Shown here: piece by piece, positions 61,958-64,000 of the stretch | How the letters are laid out: every line of letters begins with the position of its first letter | Position numbering within the stretch: the stretch's first letter is position 1 | From: Roseiarcus sp963794655 | GTDB taxonomy: Bacteria > Pseudomonadota > Alphaproteobacteria > Rhizobiales > Beijerinckiaceae | Direction of reading: 5' to 3' | NCBI GenBank assembly: GCA_963794655.1 | Contig: CAWCEV010000006.1 | Coordinates: forward strand, 372,001-436,000 | Length of the DNA stretch: 64,000 nt | Translations under genes and position numbers: made by a program | Notes under the pieces: generated by a model | What the model was told of the DNA's origin: nothing | The model's input: only the letters and a program-made list of their open reading frames with translations | Databases searched by the model: none

Positions 61958-62166
61958 GCGCGGGTTTGCTTCGCGCCCGAACCGATGTTTCGGTGCCCAG
62001 TGTGCGTCGAGCTATGTCGGTCGTGATCCTGAATTCGAGTCGTTCTTATGGTTAAGAGTTGTGTTCGAGAACCGCGTCTCGAAACGAACTCGGCCCCGTT
62101 GGCCCGACAAAACCACTCAAGGCGGTCCCCTGTTGGAGCGGATCCGCTTTGAGAACAGCTCCTGAG

Positions 62167-63687
62167 TTAGTACACGGCCGCAAACATGACTGCCTCAGAG
62201 GTTGCCTCACCCGGCGAAAGCTCTTCGACAATTCGGCCCTGCCTTGAAACCAGAATCCGGTCCGACAAGCTCAGGATCTCCGGCAGGTAGGACGAGATAA
62301 CCACAACGGCGAGGCCATCGTCGGCGAGCGCGCCGATCAAATGGTGGATTTCGGCGATCGCGCCGACGTCCACCCCGCGCGTCGGCTCGTCGAAAATGAT
62401 CAACTTGGGATCTTGAACCAGGGACTTCGCAATCACGACCTTCTGCTGATTGCCGCCGGAGAGTTCGATGACCCGCCCGTCGCTACTCAGCGCCCGAATG
62501 TTGAGCCTCTTGGTCCACCGAGCCGCAAGCGCCTGCTTTTCGCTGTGTCTGGCGAGAATCCCACGCGACTCGCGGCCCGCGATCTGCCCGACGTAGATGT
62601 TGTCGGCGACGGACATGGTTTCGAAGAGTCCGTCGCCTTTGCGGTCCTCGGTGACATAGACGACGCCGTCGCCGACCGCGGCACGCGGCGTCCGGTAGCG
62701 CACCGATCGATCGCCCAGCCGGATGTCGCCGCCATGAAAGGCGTCGCGCTTGACGACGCCGGCGATGATTCTTGCCGTCTCTGTCCGCCCCGAGCCGACC
62801 AGGCCGAAGACCCCGGTTACTTGCCCAGCGAAAATCGAAAACGAGGTGTTGCGGACCTGGTTTTGCATCGACAGGTTTTCCACGCTCAGGACTTTGGCGC
62901 CGTGCGGGCGGCGGGCGGCGGGCGCGCCCGCCCGTCCATAAAGATCGTTGGTGAGCGATCGTCCGACCATGTGGCGGATTATCGTTTCACGCGTGAAGGA
63001 CCTGGCGTCGTCGGTAATCACGTGCGCGCCGTCGCGCAAAATCGTGATGCGGTCAGAGATTTCCAGCGCTTCCTCCAAAGCGTGGCTGATGAAGATGATC
63101 GAAACCCGATCCTTCCGCAGCCGGTCGATCAGCGCGAAAAGATGATGCTTCTCCTCCGGGGTCAGGGTCGCGGTCGGCTCGTCGAAAATGATGACCTTCG
63201 CTTTGAGACGCACCGCTCGCGCGATCTCGACCATCTGCCGCTTGGCAGTGCCGAGCGACTGGACCGTGGCCGTTGGATCGACCGGAAAGTTCAGCGACTG
63301 TAGGAATTGCTGGGCGTCGATAAAGGTCCCGCGCAGGCGGTTGAAGAACTTTTCGTCGCCAAGATAGAGATTCTGCGCCACCGTCATGCTCGGGACGAGG
63401 CTGGTCTCCTGATAGACCATCGCGATGCCATAGCGTCGCGCCAGCGACGGGCTGGCGATCTGGACATGTTGGCCGTCGATGCGGATTTCACCCTGGGTCG
63501 GCGTCACCGCGCCGGCGAGGATTTTGACCAGGGTGGACTTGCCGGCCCCGTTCTCGCCGAGAATGGCGTGCACTTCGCCCCGCCGCAGGTCGAAATCCAT
63601 GTCGGTCAGCGCAGCGACGCCGCGATAGTGCTTGCCGACCCCTTTCATCTCGAGGATCGGCTGCTCTGTTTGAGATGAGACGGTCAT
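62167..63687 (-). CDS. CUT2-family sugar ABC transporter, double-domain ATPase (RbsA type)
   Basis: The 506-residue product has two nucleotide-binding domains. The first has Walker A GENGAGKST at about 44-52, Walker B VIIFDEPTATLT and FISHALEEALEISDRI. The second has a degenerate Walker A GLVGSGRTE, but the signature LSGGNQQKVVIAKSL and Walker B LIIFDEPTRGVDVGA, as usual for RbsA/MglA. ATG 63687 overlaps the stop of the upstream lactonase-like gene by four bases. No permease or binding protein for it is in the window on this strand; they may lie to the right or have been lost at the scar. Confidence 0.93.
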   Translation of the reverse strand: MTVSSQTEQPILEMKGVGKHYRGVAALTDMDFDLRRGEVHAILGENGAGKSTLVKILAGAVTPTQGEIRIDGQHVQIASPSLARRYGIAMVYQETSLVPSMTVAQNLYLGDEKFFNRLRGTFIDAQQFLQSLNFPVDPTATVQSLGTAKRQMVEIARAVRLKAKVIIFDEPTATLTPEEKHHLFALIDRLRKDRVSIIFISHALEEALEISDRITILRDGAHVITDDARSFTRETIIRHMVGRSLTNDLYGRAGAPAARRPHGAKVLSVENLSMQNQVRNTSFSIFAGQVTGVFGLVGSGRTETARIIAGVVKRDAFHGGDIRLGDRSVRYRTPRAAVGDGVVYVTEDRKGDGLFETMSVADNIYVGQIAGRESRGILARHSEKQALAARWTKRLNIRALSSDGRVIELSGGNQQKVVIAKSLVQDPKLIIFDEPTRGVDVGAIAEIHHLIGALADDGLAVVVISSYLPEILSLSDRILVSRQGRIVEELSPGEATSEAVMFAAVY

Positions 63688-64000
63688 GCCGTCGCTCCCA
63701 TATCGGCGAACGAAGCGACGACGCCGTTGCCCTTGGCGGCGAAGTAAACGCGCCCCTTGAACGCCACGCACGATGTGACGCCGTGTCGACGGCCGTTCGC
63801 CCGGCTGTGCAGGCTGACGACAGGACGATAGGCGGTATCGAGGCGCGCCACGAGTCCATAGGACCGGCTCGGAGACCAGGGCTTCAGCACGCCAAGTTGC
63901 CGGACGGCGCCCTGCTGCGTCGGTTCGAGCGGCGATTGCCCGGCGCGAAGGTCGGGCGCGATCCACAACTCTGGGTCGATTTCGTCGATCATGCGCCGGC
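63684..64000 (-). CDS. SMP-30/strictosidine-synthase-like beta-propeller protein, C-terminal part (runs off the right edge)
   Basis: About 105 C-terminal residues are visible. They contain SRSYGLVARLDTAYRPVVSLHSRANGRRHGVTSCVAF and KGRVYFAAKGNGVVASF, split here at natural loops. This is the last blade of a six-bladed propeller of the SMP-30/gluconolactonase or strictosidine synthase-like group. Such enzymes hydrolyse sugar lactones or related esters. The first visible codons (RRMIDEIDPELW) show the frame is open to the edge, so the start lies outside. It is translationally coupled (ATGA) to the ABC ATPase, so a lactone or sugar-acid pathway is likely. Confidence 0.75.
   Translation of the reverse strand, partial: RRMIDEIDPELWIAPDLRAGQSPLEPTQQGAVRQLGVLKPWSPSRSYGLVARLDTAYRPVVSLHSRANGRRHGVTSCVAFKGRVYFAAKGNGVVASFADMGATA

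Noticed and set aside
61958..62166. Attachment-site duplicate of the tRNA-Val 3' end near the integrase fragment
   Set aside because: I looked for GGTTCGATCCCTGCATCGCCC-like sequence here and found none; the right boundary, if any, is elsewhere.

Overview
The window is GC-rich chromosomal DNA from a flagellated alphaproteobacterium of the Hyphomicrobiales (Rhizobiales). The grounds are FlaF and FlbT beside flgD, a rhizobial-type FliM and MotE-like protein, a hisE-coaA pair, a deoC-double-ALDH pair, and a porin of the type seen in Beijerinckiaceae-like bacteria. The family-level placement is tentative. Dense 4-bp gene overlaps and long antisense open frames fit a high-GC genome.

Region 1 (1-24253) is a large flagellar cluster. 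fliI and flgF read left. motA-fliM-fliN-fliG-flhB, an unknown gene, flgB-flgC-fliE-flgG-flgA-flgI-motE-flgH-fliL-fliP, flgE-flgK-flgL-flaF-flbT-flgD-fliQ and flhA-fliR plus four small accessory genes read right. An epoxide hydrolase gene on the opposite strand and a palindromic repeat interrupt the cluster between fliQ and flhA. Three essential genes are broken as read: flgB (+1 nt), flgK (-1 nt) and fliQ (in-frame TAG at a conserved Gln). Either motility has been lost or the sequence carries errors.

Region 2 (24250-50442) is mostly housekeeping. It holds carA, yqeY, a major porin, a zinc alcohol dehydrogenase, ubiK, a YbjN protein, rpmF, an EamA exporter, a DegP-type protease followed by an OmpR-type two-component system and glnE, a periplasmic molybdenum hydroxylase with a tri-haem cytochrome, deoC with a double aldehyde dehydrogenase, a TraB/GumN protein, coaA, hisE, hemN and tRNA-Val(CAC). 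The aldehyde dehydrogenase has a one-base insertion near its 3' end that turns it into an artificial 1185-codon frame.

Region 3 (50443-64000) is an accessory region that begins at the tRNA-Val 3' end and is full of mobile-element debris: IS6, IS3 and IS630 transposase fragments, and serine-recombinase and tyrosine-integrase fragments. Cargo includes a MarR regulator divergent from a nitronate monooxygenase (with an operator-like palindrome inside the promoter), a degraded alpha/beta hydrolase, an acyl-CoA synthetase, and two CUT2-type sugar ABC transporter gene sets. The second set is translationally coupled to a lactonase-like (SMP-30/strictosidine synthase) gene that runs off the right edge.

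The most unusual item is at 56519-58369: one open frame that joins a complete hormone-sensitive-lipase-type esterase to a complete GntR/FCD transcription factor, transcribed divergently from the sugar ABC operon. Two TTGTC-N-GACAA type palindromes lie 117 bp apart in and beside the divergent promoter region. The simplest reading is a regulator that carries its own hydrolase and controls uptake of an esterified or lactone-derived sugar. No characterised protein with this architecture is known to me.
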